Positions 7,765 to 15,478 of a stretch of DNA of 19,707 bases are shown piece by piece. The position numbers were made by a program, and so were the translations under genes. The DNA is from JANNGC01 sp043758205 (GTDB taxonomy: Bacteria; Verrucomicrobiota; Verrucomicrobiia; Limisphaerales; SIBH01), in the NCBI GenBank assembly GCA_043758205.1, contig JAYVNY010000064.1:1-19707 (forward strand), written 5' to 3'. The stretch's first letter is position 1, and the number at the start of each line of letters is the position of its first letter. The notes under the pieces were generated by a model, which searched no databases, was not told the DNA's origin, and saw only the letters and a program-made list of their open reading frames with translations.

Positions 7765-8895
7765 ACACATCCAGTGCGGCAACGGATAGAACGGCGGGTC
7801 CACGTCGTAGCGCGTACCACCCTGGAAACCATCCTGCGTCAGGCGGCATTCCCAATCGCCGAGGTCCGGTGAGTTGCCCTTAAACGGATCCACGTCGCAC
7901 AGCACTTGCAGGCGCGGCACCAGCGGCAGGCCGGCCGTCGGCAAATCCGGAACCCCCACGTAGAGGTGGTCGTTCGTGCCGCCGATGTTCCGGATCAGAT
8001 ACACCGCCATGTCCGGAGTGCTCGAATTCAAGTCTGTCGAACGCAAGACCATCGTCTCCGCGCCGCGATATTCGTTCAGCCGATCAATCTCTCCATCCAA
8101 CACAAACGAATTGTTGTTCAAGAACGGAATGCACAGGTCGCGCGGCAGGATGCCGAACCCGCTCTCGCGCGCCGCGATGGGCGTACCCATGGTGGTGCCG
8201 CCTTCCGGGCGGAGGTCGTTTTGTTCACCGCCCGAACCGAACGTCGCCAGCAAGCCCGAGGTCACGCGCAGTTCCTGATTAAGTCCCGACAGGATTTGCG
8301 CCGTCGTCCGCACCACCGACCAAAGCCGGACCTCATCGAGATAGCCGCGGAGAGCATAGCCGCCGGAAAAAAGATCACCGAAGTTCACGAGGTCCGTCTG
8401 GCCGCCGAGGCACAGGCTGTTGGTCGAGTTGTTGCCCGTGTGCGCCAGTGCCGACACACCGGCGTTCGTGCCATTGATGTAGAAGCGCGCCGTCGCCCCA
8501 TCATAGGTCACCGCCACATGCGTCCAGCGCAGCGGGACCAGCATGGCGTCCGAATCCACATACGTCCCGCCACTGCGATAAAAACGCAGCAGGCCCCCGC
8601 TCACGCCGAACCAGAGATTGGTGCTGTCATGCCGCGCGATGAAAGTCTGCGCGCCGCTGAGTTCCTCGCAATACACCCAAGCCTCGGCGGTGAGTTGCAC
8701 GTTGTTGCTGTTCATCCACGGCTGCGGCGCGTAGCGGACGATGTTCGAGCGCGAGCCATCGAAGTAAGTGCTTCGCACCACCGGCGGTGTAACCGCGCGC
8801 GCGTGGGAGGTGAATACCAACAACGCCGCCACCCACACCGCGAAGTAACAAGTTTTCACCCGCTCAGCAAAGCACCTCAAGGCTTCAGAAGCCAT
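7762..8895 (-). CDS. Secreted multidomain protein, N-terminal part: signal peptide and LamG domain (frameshifted)
   Basis: Residues 1-34 form a Sec signal peptide with a basic n-region, hydrophobic core (about 16-30) and probable cleavage after HARA. A LamG/concanavalin A-like jelly roll follows at about 41-205: LTAEAWVYC, RWTHVAVTYDGATARFYING and GYLDEVRLWSVVRT are classic. LamG domains bind glycans or proteins. After about 375 residues the frame is lost. GTRYDVDPPFYPLPHW is still protein-like, but from about 7762 on the sensible frame is -1, continuing VWGQSISNWQ in the downstream part. The start is ATG at 8895 or GTG at 8898; GGAGAG lies 6-9 bases upstream. The frame remains open to 7672 only by chance. 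A sequencing error would restore one intact protein of about 1,577 residues. Confidence 0.8.
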
Positions 8896-8922
8896 CACAA
8901 GTCTCTCCCGTCGAACGAGCTT

Positions 8923-8945
8923 GGGCGAACCCCAGACGTTCGCCC
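8923..8945. promoter_or_regulatory. Inverted repeat in divergent promoter region
   Basis: GGGCGAAC (8923-8930) and GTTCGCCC (8938-8945) form a perfect 8-bp inverted repeat with a 7-base spacer. It lies 28 bases upstream of the LamG-gene start, in the 200-base gap shared with the divergent kinase gene. It could be an operator or a leader hairpin. Nothing else stands out in 8899-9096. Confidence 0.4.
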
Positions 8946-9096
8946 TGCGTGCCGAAGCCGTCGCGCATCTCGCGTGGCTCGACGTGGCATTTCCCTAGGT
9001 CGTGTGACCATTCGTGTTGATGAAACTCTGTTAGTGAAAACTGCGTAAATTCTGATTCCCTCCGGCGCGGCACTCAGGCGAAATAGCGGGGTGTCC

Positions 9097-10497
9097 ATGA
9101 ATTCTGAATCGGCTTTTTCGTTCCCTGCGCCACGCATCGTGCCGGTGCTGGATGCGGCGTTTCGTCCGGCCTCGCTCGCCACGCGCGCGTTTCGCGACGC
9201 TGTGAAAACTTCCGGATCGGCGCGGCCTGTGCGGCTCGCGCTGGAGCAGACGGATGGCTCGGTGTTTCATTTTGCGACGGAGATTTTTGCGGTGGGCGGC
9301 CATGACGCGGCTAACTTCACGCATGTCGAACGGCTCGTGAAGTTCATGCTCTGGGGCTGGGGCGGCTGGCGCGTTCACGTCGAAGGGGCGGCGGAACTGG
9401 TCGCGCCGTTGCAGAAACATTTCCACGACAGCACCACGGGCAAGTTCGATTCGCAGATCATCGGCGAGAAGATTTTTGATCACGCGATTGAAGTTGTGGC
9501 CGCGCGTGAGCGGCCCGCGCCGCGCGCCACCACGCAGCCGCTCGGGCGGCACTTGAACGGCTGCCGCATCGGCTTTGATCTCGGCGGCAGTGATCGCAAG
9601 GTCGCGGCGGTCATGGATGGCAAGGTCGTGTTCAGCGAGGAGACGGTTTGGGACCCGTATTTCCAGGCCGACCCGCAGTATCATTACGACGGCATCATGG
9701 AGTCGTTGCGCCGGGCAGCGGCGCATCTGCCGCGCGTGGACGCCATCGGCGGCAGCGCGGCGGGCTGCTACGTGAACAACCGCGTGAAGGTCGCTTCGCT
9801 GTTTCGCGGCGTCGCGCCGGATGCTTTCGAGAAGCGTGTGAAGAACATGTTTCTCGATGTGCAGCGCGCGATGGGCGGCGTCCTGCTCGAAGTGGTGAAC
9901 GACGGCGAAGTGACCGCGCTGGCCGGCTCGATGTCACTCGGCGCGAACGCCGTGCTCGGCCTGGCCTTCGGCACAAGCCTCGCCGCCGGTTACGTGACGC
10001 GTGACGGCAACATCACGAGCTGGTTGAACGAACTCGCTTTCACGCCCGTGGATTATCACCCCGACGCGCCGCGCGACGAATGGAGCGGCGACTACGGCGT
10101 GGGCGCGCAATACTTTTCGCAGCAAGCCGTCGGACGTTTGATGCCCGCCGCCGGCATCGAGTGCGACGCGAAGCTGCCGCTGCCGGAGAAATTGAAACTC
10201 GTGCAGGCGCTCATGGCGCAAGGCGATGGGCGCGCGCGGAAAATTTACCAGACCATCGGCACGTATCTCGGCTACGCCATCGCGCACTACGCGGACTTCT
10301 ACGACTTCGATCACGTTCTCACCCTCGGGCGCGTGACCACGGGCGAAGGCGGCAACGTAATGATCGAGGGCGCGAAGGAAGTGCTGCGCGGGGAATTCCC
10401 CGACCTCGCCGCGCGCGTGAACTTCCACATGCCCGACGAAAAGGACAAACGCCACGGCCAGGCGGTGGCGGCGGCGAGCCTGCCGGAGATTGGGTGA
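9097..10497 (+). CDS. ROK-like sugar kinase / ASKHA-fold ATPase with N-terminal extension
   Basis: The C-terminal 300 residues have the sugar-kinase/Hsp70/actin fold (numbering from GTG 9091). They carry phosphate motif IGFDLGGSDRK (160-170), catalytic-type VVNDGEVTALAG with Asp271 as likely base, and second phosphate motif LGLAFGTSLAAGYV (289-302). An adenosine-type glycine run follows (TLGRVTTGEGGNVMI). The order and the NDxxxxA box resemble ROK kinases, but I see no ROK zinc motif. Residues 1-155 are an additional domain of unknown role that includes a Trp/Gly-rich patch (WGWGGWRVHVEG). The substrate is not predictable; a sugar is likely. The start is ATG at 9097 with GGGG upstream, or GTG at 9091. 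It is divergent from the LamG gene and convergent with the TPR gene. Confidence 0.75.
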   Translation: MNSESAFSFPAPRIVPVLDAAFRPASLATRAFRDAVKTSGSARPVRLALEQTDGSVFHFATEIFAVGGHDAANFTHVERLVKFMLWGWGGWRVHVEGAAELVAPLQKHFHDSTTGKFDSQIIGEKIFDHAIEVVAARERPAPRATTQPLGRHLNGCRIGFDLGGSDRKVAAVMDGKVVFSEETVWDPYFQADPQYHYDGIMESLRRAAAHLPRVDAIGGSAAGCYVNNRVKVASLFRGVAPDAFEKRVKNMFLDVQRAMGGVLLEVVNDGEVTALAGSMSLGANAVLGLAFGTSLAAGYVTRDGNITSWLNELAFTPVDYHPDAPRDEWSGDYGVGAQYFSQQAVGRLMPAAGIECDAKLPLPEKLKLVQALMAQGDGRARKIYQTIGTYLGYAIAHYADFYDFDHVLTLGRVTTGEGGNVMIEGAKEVLRGEFPDLAARVNFHMPDEKDKRHGQAVAAASLPEIG

Positions 10498-10506
10498 CGA
10501 GAGTAA

Positions 10507-10525
10507 TTTCCGCCGCGCGCGGAAA
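10507..10525. terminator. Possible bidirectional terminator hairpin
   Basis: TTTCCGC (10507-10513) and GCGGAAA (10519-10525) pair perfectly around a 5-base loop in the 29-base gap between two convergent genes. A/T ends on each side give short U-tracts in both directions. The stem is short, so efficiency is uncertain. Confidence 0.5.
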
Positions 10526-10526
10526 G

Positions 10527-11288
10527 TCAGAGCAGTTTCTTCGCGCGCCGGAGCCACACGCGGTTGCGCTGGCGGTCGAAGGCGGGCGCGTGCGGGTCGG
10601 TCTCAATGACTTCGCGGAGTTGCTCGCGGGCTTTTTCCTTCTCCCCTTTCGCGAGGTAAAGCTCGGCGAGCTGCACGCGGGCGCGCGAGTAGGAATGATG
10701 CGTGAGCACGCGCTGCCAGAGCTGGATGGCGACTTCGGGCTGGTTCAGCGCGGCGGCCGTCTCGGCGAGGGCCATCAGCGTGTGGCCGTAATCGTGTTTC
10801 TCATCTTCCTGCGCCACGCTTTCCAAGAGCGGCAGCGCTGCGGCGAACTTTTTCTGGCGCAGGAGGCACTGGCCCAAATGCGCGCGGGCGTCGCGGTCGG
10901 CGGGGTCGCGTTCGAGGGAGGCGCGATAGTGCTTCTCGGCGAGAGGAAGTTTGCCGCGTTGGAAATAAATGTCGCCGAGTTGCAGATGGTGATGCGGCTT
11001 GTCGAGGTGATGAATCTGCGCCCGAAGTTCCTTGATGCGCCGCCGCGAGTGCGCGCCGGGCAGATCGAAACCGCGCGTGGCCAGCCCGCTTTCCGCACGA
11101 TAAACCATGAAGAAGTAAAGCAGCGCGCTGAACACGGAGAAGAAGAGGATGAAGAAAGCCCAGACCCATTCACGGCGGCGCACGGCGTCCACGCCCATCC
11201 AGAGCTGGAAAAGCAGGCCCGCCAGAACGAAAGGCGAACGGAGGGCGTATTGCAGATACGAGCCATCCCCGGTGAGCACATCGAGCAT
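10527..11288 (-). CDS. Membrane-anchored TPR protein
   Basis: 253 residues from ATG 11288 (a TTG at 11324 would add 12 poorly conserved-looking residues). Two transmembrane helices lie at about 20-36 and 41-62 (FFILFFSVFSALLYFFMVY), resembling the PLDc_N-type hairpin. A soluble region follows with about four tetratricopeptide repeats (roughly 99-132, 133-165, 168-198, 202-235). These show the usual Gly/Ala/Tyr positions, for example LGDIYFQRGKLPLAEKHY and LAELYLAKGEKEKAREQL. TPRs are protein-binding scaffolds, so this is probably an inner-membrane assembly or scaffold protein with cytoplasmic repeats. The partner is unknown. It is divergent from the MOSC gene with a 60-base shared promoter gap (11289-11348). 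Confidence 0.8.
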   Translation of the reverse strand: MLDVLTGDGSYLQYALRSPFVLAGLLFQLWMGVDAVRRREWVWAFFILFFSVFSALLYFFMVYRAESGLATRGFDLPGAHSRRRIKELRAQIHHLDKPHHHLQLGDIYFQRGKLPLAEKHYRASLERDPADRDARAHLGQCLLRQKKFAAALPLLESVAQEDEKHDYGHTLMALAETAAALNQPEVAIQLWQRVLTHHSYSRARVQLAELYLAKGEKEKAREQLREVIETDPHAPAFDRQRNRVWLRRAKKLL

Positions 11289-11348
11289 GGGCGCGGGTTT
11301 AGACGAAAAACTTTTCGCGGGCAAGGCTCCGTCCGTAGGCTTCCGCGC

Positions 11349-11825
11349 ATGTCAGAACTCAAAAGCCGCGTGGTGTCGCTGCATCTGCATCCTGAGCAAT
11401 CAGGCGAACCGTTGCGCACGGTGGAACAGATCGAAGTCGTCGCGCAGCAGGGCATTCGCGGGAACGGACGTTACTTCGGTCGCCACAGCCGCAGCACCGG
11501 TCAGCCGAGCAAACGCCAAGTCACACTCATGGAACGCGAGCAAATCTCCGAGCACGCGACGACGCTCGGGTTGGAGATGATTGCGCCCGGGGCGGTGCGT
11601 TCCAACATCGAGACGCTGGGCGTGAAGCTCATTGAACTCCTCGGGCGCGAAGTCCGCGTCGGCGAAGCCACACTGCTGTTCTACGAAGCGCGTTTGCCCT
11701 GCGAGAAAATGGAACGCCTCTGCCAGGGCTTGCGCGGGCTGATGGAGAACAACAAACAAGGCGTGCTCGCCCAGGTCATTCATGGCGGCATCATCCGCGT
11801 GGGGGATGAGATCGTGGTGGCGTGA
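11349..11825 (+). CDS. MOSC-domain protein
   Basis: 158 residues, almost entirely a MOSC (molybdenum cofactor sulfurase C-terminal) domain. Family hallmarks are GIRGNGRYFGR near the N-terminus, KRQVTLMEREQI, GAVRSNIETLGVKLIELLG, VGEATLLFYEARLPCEKM with the conserved cysteine, and the closing GGIIRVGDEIVV. MOSC domains handle sulfur or bind the molybdenum cofactor; small stand-alone members (YiiM-like) reduce N-hydroxylated bases. Which applies here cannot be told. The ATG at 11349 is the first codon that fits; the frame stays open upstream through antisense of the TPR gene. Ten bases after the stop lies the 3' end of a broken tRNA copy. Confidence 0.88.
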   Translation: MSELKSRVVSLHLHPEQSGEPLRTVEQIEVVAQQGIRGNGRYFGRHSRSTGQPSKRQVTLMEREQISEHATTLGLEMIAPGAVRSNIETLGVKLIELLGREVRVGEATLLFYEARLPCEKMERLCQGLRGLMENNKQGVLAQVIHGGIIRVGDEIVVA

Positions 11826-11834
11826 GGGGGAAGG

Positions 11835-11905
11835 TGGTGCCAGAGGCAGGAATTGAACCTGCGACCAACCCCGACACTCCGAGTGTCGGGGCTGCTCTAC
11901 CCCTG
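11835..11905 (-). pseudogene. Broken tRNA copy with palindrome in place of the anticodon arm
   Basis: On the minus strand the T arm, 3' acceptor strand and CCA (11835-11868) are identical to the intact tRNA at 13134-13208. The 14 bases of the D arm (11892-11905) are identical too. The 15 bases of the anticodon region are replaced by a 23-base perfect palindrome (11869-11891). The 5' acceptor strand and the first half of the D stem are missing (AATGGATG where GAGTAGCT is expected). It cannot fold into a working tRNA. Confidence 0.85.
11869..11891. repeat. REP-like perfect palindrome inside tRNA copy
   Basis: CCCCGACACT (11869-11878) pairs with AGTGTCGGGG (11882-11891) around a 3-base loop. 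With flanking C-G, A-T and G-T pairs the stem could grow to 13 bp in RNA. The shape is typical of REP elements or a small terminator. It replaces the anticodon arm exactly. Confidence 0.75.
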
Positions 11906-12022
11906 CATCCATTTCAAGACTCGTGTCGGATTTTTCCAGCGTTTGAAGATTCTCTCCTGCGCTCGGGCCTCTTCCAAAGTCGGAAAACCGGCGAAGGCTG
12001 GGCGTGCTTCAGAGCTTTGCGC
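11897..12022 (-). other. In-frame open extension after the stop of the FxLYD gene
   Basis: After the TGA of the minus-strand gene at 12023 the same frame stays open for 41 codons (AQSSEARPAF ... RVLKWMQG) to a TAG at 11897-11899. That TAG lies inside the broken tRNA copy. The segment has protein-like composition (FPTLEEARAQERIFKRWK) but no start and no family I can name. It may be the tail of a lost gene. The rest of 11906-12022 shows nothing else. Confidence 0.25.
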
Positions 12023-12844
12023 TCATTTCGCCCCCGTGATGCTCATCGTGCGCAACAGATTCGTCGCCTCGCTCAATCCATTTGTGCAGGCGCTCGTCAG
12101 CCAGAATCGTGCGAGCGGCTGATCCTGCGGCAAGCCGTCGCCGTGCAGGTAACGCTTGCCGATTTCAAACTGGAAGCTTCCGAGGCCATTGCTGGCTTGT
12201 TGATGCTGGTAACTCACCACGCGGGCCGTGGTTGCGCCGCGCCGACGTTCAGAGATGGCAAGCACAGCCGCCGCCTTTTCCTCCCTGTCCGCCTTTTCGA
12301 GGGCGCTCTGCTGCTGCGCTTCCTTTAGCGCGGTTTCATTCGCGGACAACCTTTCTGCATGCTGGGCATCAAAAAAATTGCGGTCGCTCTTCGGGACGTA
12401 TGCAGAAGCCGCAGCCACAGCCTTCGCTTTTGCTTCGGCCCTCGTTTCAAAGTCCGCCCCGACTTCCCCGTGCTTTGTCCACACGCCCTCAAACTGATAA
12501 AGCGCCGCCTCACGATCAAAGTAGTGGACTTTGAACTTCCACGTTTCACCCCTCCCCAAACCCTCAATCCGATCCCCTACGGACCTCAGTTTGTTTCCCG
12601 CCGCGTCCAGAATTGAGAATCGCACCTGAAACCAACTGTTTCTCAGCAAGTCATTCCGCAACACGCCGCTGATGGTTCCGTCCCTGAACGTGACATCGGT
12701 AATTTGGACGGCTTTAGGTTCTGGCTCCGCTTGCACGGGTTGAGTAGGGGCGGGCTTGTCTTTCTCATAAAGCAAGGTGCTCACCCAGCCAGACAGAGCC
12801 ATCACGCCGAATACAATGCACGCAATGATCCCTTTCCGATTCAT
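12023..12844 (-). CDS. Membrane-anchored FxLYD / Sel1-like protein
   Basis: 273 residues. A single N-terminal transmembrane anchor lies at about 5-26 (IIACIVFGVMALSGWVSTLL). A Pro/Glu linker follows, then an FxLYD-like beta domain at about 45-122 (VQITDVTFRDGTISGVLRN ... GETWKFKVHYF). An Ala/Lys/Glu helical stretch (about 133-200) precedes a C-terminal segment like one Sel1 repeat (about 221-262, FEIGKRYLHGDGLPQD ... FWLTSA). It is probably extracytoplasmic and anchored in the inner membrane. Role unknown. It is the only gene between two direct repeats of a tRNA 3' end, so it may be cargo of a small integrated segment. The ATG at 12844 begins the anchor. Confidence 0.75.
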   Translation of the reverse strand: MNRKGIIACIVFGVMALSGWVSTLLYEKDKPAPTQPVQAEPEPKAVQITDVTFRDGTISGVLRNDLLRNSWFQVRFSILDAAGNKLRSVGDRIEGLGRGETWKFKVHYFDREAALYQFEGVWTKHGEVGADFETRAEAKAKAVAAASAYVPKSDRNFFDAQHAERLSANETALKEAQQQSALEKADREEKAAAVLAISERRRGATTARVVSYQHQQASNGLGSFQFEIGKRYLHGDGLPQDQPLARFWLTSACTNGLSEATNLLRTMSITGAK

Positions 12845-12981
12845 AAATTTCCCTTCGTGATTTCATCTTCCATCGTGTGCGTTGTCCGACGCTACGCCGA
12901 TGCGCCGAGCAGGCAAGACAGAAGCAATGCCTCGTTTCTGGGTTGTCGTGAAGGCCGCTCGCCGCTGATAGCCCCGACCGG

Positions 12982-13037
12982 TGTTGCCACGGTTGCCAAA
13001 GCTCCAAGCGGTTGCCAGCGGTTGCCAGAATTTGCCA
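12982..13037. repeat. Array of five TTGCCA repeats in helical phase
   Basis: TTGCCA occurs at 12984, 12993, 13012, 13022 and 13032, mostly as GGTTGCCA. Steps of 9, 19, 10 and 10 bases put all copies on about the same face of the helix. The array lies in the 288-base gap between the FxLYD gene and the tRNA, close to the integrase gene. It resembles iterons or integrase arm-type sites. The rest of 12845-13132 has an A/T-rich patch at 13110-13130 and nothing else I can name. Confidence 0.6.
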
Positions 13038-13133
13038 CATTCAACCCGATCGCCGAGAATTGCCCGCCATTGACAGGAAAGCACGCGAGAGGCGTTTCAC
13101 CCTTTTTTTATGCGGTTTTTATGAGAAATGAAG

Positions 13134-13208
<75 letters not shown>

Positions 13209-13298
13209 TAACCAACTTATTTACAGCGGTTTAATCACAAAACCTGCATTGTGCCGCATTCGACTTGTAACCCAATTTTGTCACCCTATGATTTGGAT

Positions 13299-14444
13299 AT
13301 GCGCTCAAGCATTCAGAATCCGTCTGGTGAACCGGCTGCCCCGGTTTTTAACAAAGTCGGTGAAAATCTTTACCGGCTCGAATCTACAGGAACATATTAC
13401 GGACTGCTTAAAAGGGCGGGCAAGCAGTTTCGTCGCTCGCTCAAGACAACTGACCGCAAGCTGGCGGAACGGCGGTTAGCGGAACTTCGCCAGCAAATTG
13501 GCAACCTCTCACTGACTGAGGACGCGCACGCCAGCTTTGAGAACGTGGCCCGGCGTTGGCTCGAATGCACCCAGCACGCGCTAAAGGCCAGCACGGTCAA
13601 GCGGCGGGAAACGTGCATCAAGAATCTGCTTCCCTACTTTAAGGATGCCACGATTCGCAACGCCACGGCGCGACATGCCGAAAGGTGGGTTGCAGAACGC
13701 GGGCGGGAGATCGCGCCGCAAACCTTCGCCCACGAGTTAAACGCGCTGAACGCGGTGTTCGCCTATGCCATCGATCAAGGATTGGTGCTGTCCAACCCCG
13801 CGCGCGGCATCAAACGCCGCAAAATTGCTCAGGCGGAAATTACCGTTCCAACACGCGAACAGTTTCAAACTTTGATTGCGGCGATTCGCCACTCTGACGG
13901 GCGCAAGGATAGCCAATCCAAATCTAAACCGGGCGCGGACTTGGTGGAACTATTGGCCTATTCGGGTTGCCGAATTGCCGAAGCAACTTCGCTTCGTTGG
14001 TCAGACGTAAGCTTTGAACGCGGCTGCATCACAATCACAGGCGGCGAGACAGGAACCAAGAACCACGAGAATCGCACCGTGCCGATGACGGATGCGTTGC
14101 GTGAATTGCTGCTTCGCATCCGCGCGGACAAACCAGCGGAAGCGCGCGGATTCATCAGCCCGATCAAGGACGCGAAGAAATGCCTGCATACGGCCTGCCG
14201 CAAACTTGGCTTTCCGCAGTTCACGCATCACGACTTCCGCCATTTCTTCGCCACGACTTGCATAGAGGCGGGCGTGGACATTCCGACAATCAGCAAATGG
14301 CTTGGACACAAGGACGGCGGCGCGCTGGCAATGAAAGTTTATGGTCACTTGCGGCAGGAACACAGCTTCGCCATGATCAAGCGCGTGAATTTCAACCGCC
14401 CCCTTGCCACGGACGAAGCGCCCTCGCTTACCCCAAGTGTCTGA
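13299..14444 (+). CDS. Tyrosine recombinase / integrase
   Basis: 381 residues from ATG 13299; GTG at 13251 would add 16 residues. The enzyme makes site-specific strand exchange through a 3'-phosphotyrosine. The N-terminal arm-binding region is at about 20-65, the SAM-like core-binding domain at about 75-165, and the catalytic domain from about 180. All active-site residues are present (ATG numbering): Arg225 in SGCRIAEATSLRW, Lys254 in GTKNHENRTVPM, His311 and Arg314 in HHDFRHFFATTC, His337 in WLGHKDG and Tyr348 in KVYGHL. It lies 90 bases from the 5' end of the CAT tRNA, as expected for an element that uses a tRNA as attachment site. The next gene starts 3 bases after its stop. Confidence 0.95.
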   Translation: MRSSIQNPSGEPAAPVFNKVGENLYRLESTGTYYGLLKRAGKQFRRSLKTTDRKLAERRLAELRQQIGNLSLTEDAHASFENVARRWLECTQHALKASTVKRRETCIKNLLPYFKDATIRNATARHAERWVAERGREIAPQTFAHELNALNAVFAYAIDQGLVLSNPARGIKRRKIAQAEITVPTREQFQTLIAAIRHSDGRKDSQSKSKPGADLVELLAYSGCRIAEATSLRWSDVSFERGCITITGGETGTKNHENRTVPMTDALRELLLRIRADKPAEARGFISPIKDAKKCLHTACRKLGFPQFTHHDFRHFFATTCIEAGVDIPTISKWLGHKDGGALAMKVYGHLRQEHSFAMIKRVNFNRPLATDEAPSLTPSV

Positions 14445-14446
14445 TT

Positions 14447-15256
14447 ATGGATTTAATCCCCGTCCCCTCTGTCCGCGAGTTTAGATTTTCTTCGCTAATC
14501 CCAAAGGATGCCGTGCTGAACACGAGCGAGAAGGCCGCTGTTGAATTGCTCGTTTGCGTGGAAGGCGTTTGGGCGCAAACGCCTGTAGAATTTCAAGATT
14601 TCTTGCTTCGTTTTTTCAAGTCATGCGGGATTCCGTTGGATTATGAGGAGCTGCCATTTTGGGCACACAAGGCCGCATTGCATATCTTCACAGTCTGCTA
14701 CCCGACTTTGCGGAAATCTGACCTCAGACACCCGACTACGGAAGACTATGGCCGAATCGCGGGCCATCTCTGGGCGATGATTCGACATGCCAAGGATCGA
14801 ACCGCTGTTTTCGAGAAGTTTCCTGGCCCCACGGCTGAAGCCATCAGAGATTTTTTCCTTCGTATCGAGGCTCCTGTTGCCATCTTGATTCAAGACGGCA
14901 TCAGCAAACCTCACCACGAATGCAGAAAATTCATCCTCGGAATGAGTCACGCTTACGACAGAACTTTTGATATTACCGGACTGCCCAAAGGGTGGAACAC
15001 AACCAGCCGTCTTTATTTGGGCGTCTGCATTTGTTGGCGATTGATTGCCAATCACGCGATGCCTTTCAAACAGTTGCACCAATGGCTTGAACGGAGTTTC
15101 GGGCGACAGGAAATTGGCAGCGAAGAACGTGTCAGAAAGGCTTTTGACCGCATGGGGTTACGCTTTGAAGATGCCGAAAGCCTTCAAGAAATGCGTCAAG
15201 AGACAGTCGAAATTTCATCTGTCCGTATCCCACCCAAGCAGCTTCCAGATAAGTAA
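14447..15256 (+). CDS. Unknown protein downstream of integrase
   Basis: 269 residues from ATG 14447, two bases after the integrase stop, so the two are probably co-transcribed. The frame stays open upstream only through the integrase. The protein is mainly helical with no signal peptide and no clear membrane segment. It has several aromatic and cysteine positions, for example YYGLPFWAHK-like ELPFWAHKAALHIFTVCYP and LYLGVCICWRL. I do not recognise a domain. The position next to an integrase suggests an accessory role in recombination or element control, but this is only context. Confidence 0.8.
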   Translation: MDLIPVPSVREFRFSSLIPKDAVLNTSEKAAVELLVCVEGVWAQTPVEFQDFLLRFFKSCGIPLDYEELPFWAHKAALHIFTVCYPTLRKSDLRHPTTEDYGRIAGHLWAMIRHAKDRTAVFEKFPGPTAEAIRDFFLRIEAPVAILIQDGISKPHHECRKFILGMSHAYDRTFDITGLPKGWNTTSRLYLGVCICWRLIANHAMPFKQLHQWLERSFGRQEIGSEERVRKAFDRMGLRFEDAESLQEMRQETVEISSVRIPPKQLPDK

Positions 15257-15285
15257 CGAGTCGCCGGGAGAACTCCGGCGATTCG
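15257..15285 (+). promoter_or_regulatory. Hairpin touching the start codon of the HTH gene
   Basis: CGAGTCGCCGG (15257-15267) pairs with CCGGCGATTCG (15275-15285), 11 pairs including one G-T, around a 7-base loop. The stem begins right after the upstream stop codon and ends one base before the HTH-gene ATG. The purine-rich GGGAG that could act as ribosome-binding site lies at the top of the stem and in the loop. It could limit translation of the HTH gene or act as an operator. No T-run follows, so it is not a terminator. Confidence 0.55.
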
Positions 15286-15286
15286 T

Positions 15287-15478
15287 ATGCAAGAAAAACA
15301 AAAGTTAGCACTGTCCAGAGCCGAAGCGGCGGAAGCCCTTGGCATCTCACCTGTCACCCTTGATCGCCTGACGCAACGCGGTTTGCTCAAGCCTTCGCGC
15401 GCCACCCGCCGCCCGCTGTATCCCGTCACCGAATTGGAGCGGTTCCTCCGCGACACTTCGCAAACGATTGAATTGTGA
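15287..15478 (+). CDS. Excisionase-like helix-turn-helix protein
   Basis: 63 residues with a MerR/excisionase-type winged HTH. LSRAEAAEALGISPVTLDRLTQRGLLKPSR forms the two helices, and RPLYPVTELERFLRD is the wing and third helix. Small proteins of this kind bend DNA for excision or regulate element genes. It sits between the integrase genes and the replication genes, and its TGA overlaps the primase GTG start (GTGA), implying coupled translation. Whether it drives excision or replication control cannot be told. Confidence 0.85.
   Translation: MQEKQKLALSRAEAAEALGISPVTLDRLTQRGLLKPSRATRRPLYPVTELERFLRDTSQTIEL

Noticed and set aside
7755..7775. Programmed -1 ribosomal frameshift
   Set aside because: The site T-GGG-GGC is not a standard slippery heptamer, and no stimulatory structure is obvious downstream; an indel at the homopolymer is simpler.
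10080..11348. Long plus-strand open frame leading into the MOSC gene
   Set aside because: It runs through the kinase gene in another frame and the antisense of the TPR gene; only the part from 11349 has MOSC motifs.
11835..11905. Functional tRNA with a long anticodon arm
   Set aside because: The 5' acceptor strand and half of the D stem are missing, so no cloverleaf can form.
12982..13037. CRISPR array
   Set aside because: Units are 6-8 bases and steps 9-19; no repeat-spacer structure of CRISPR size and no cas gene in the window.
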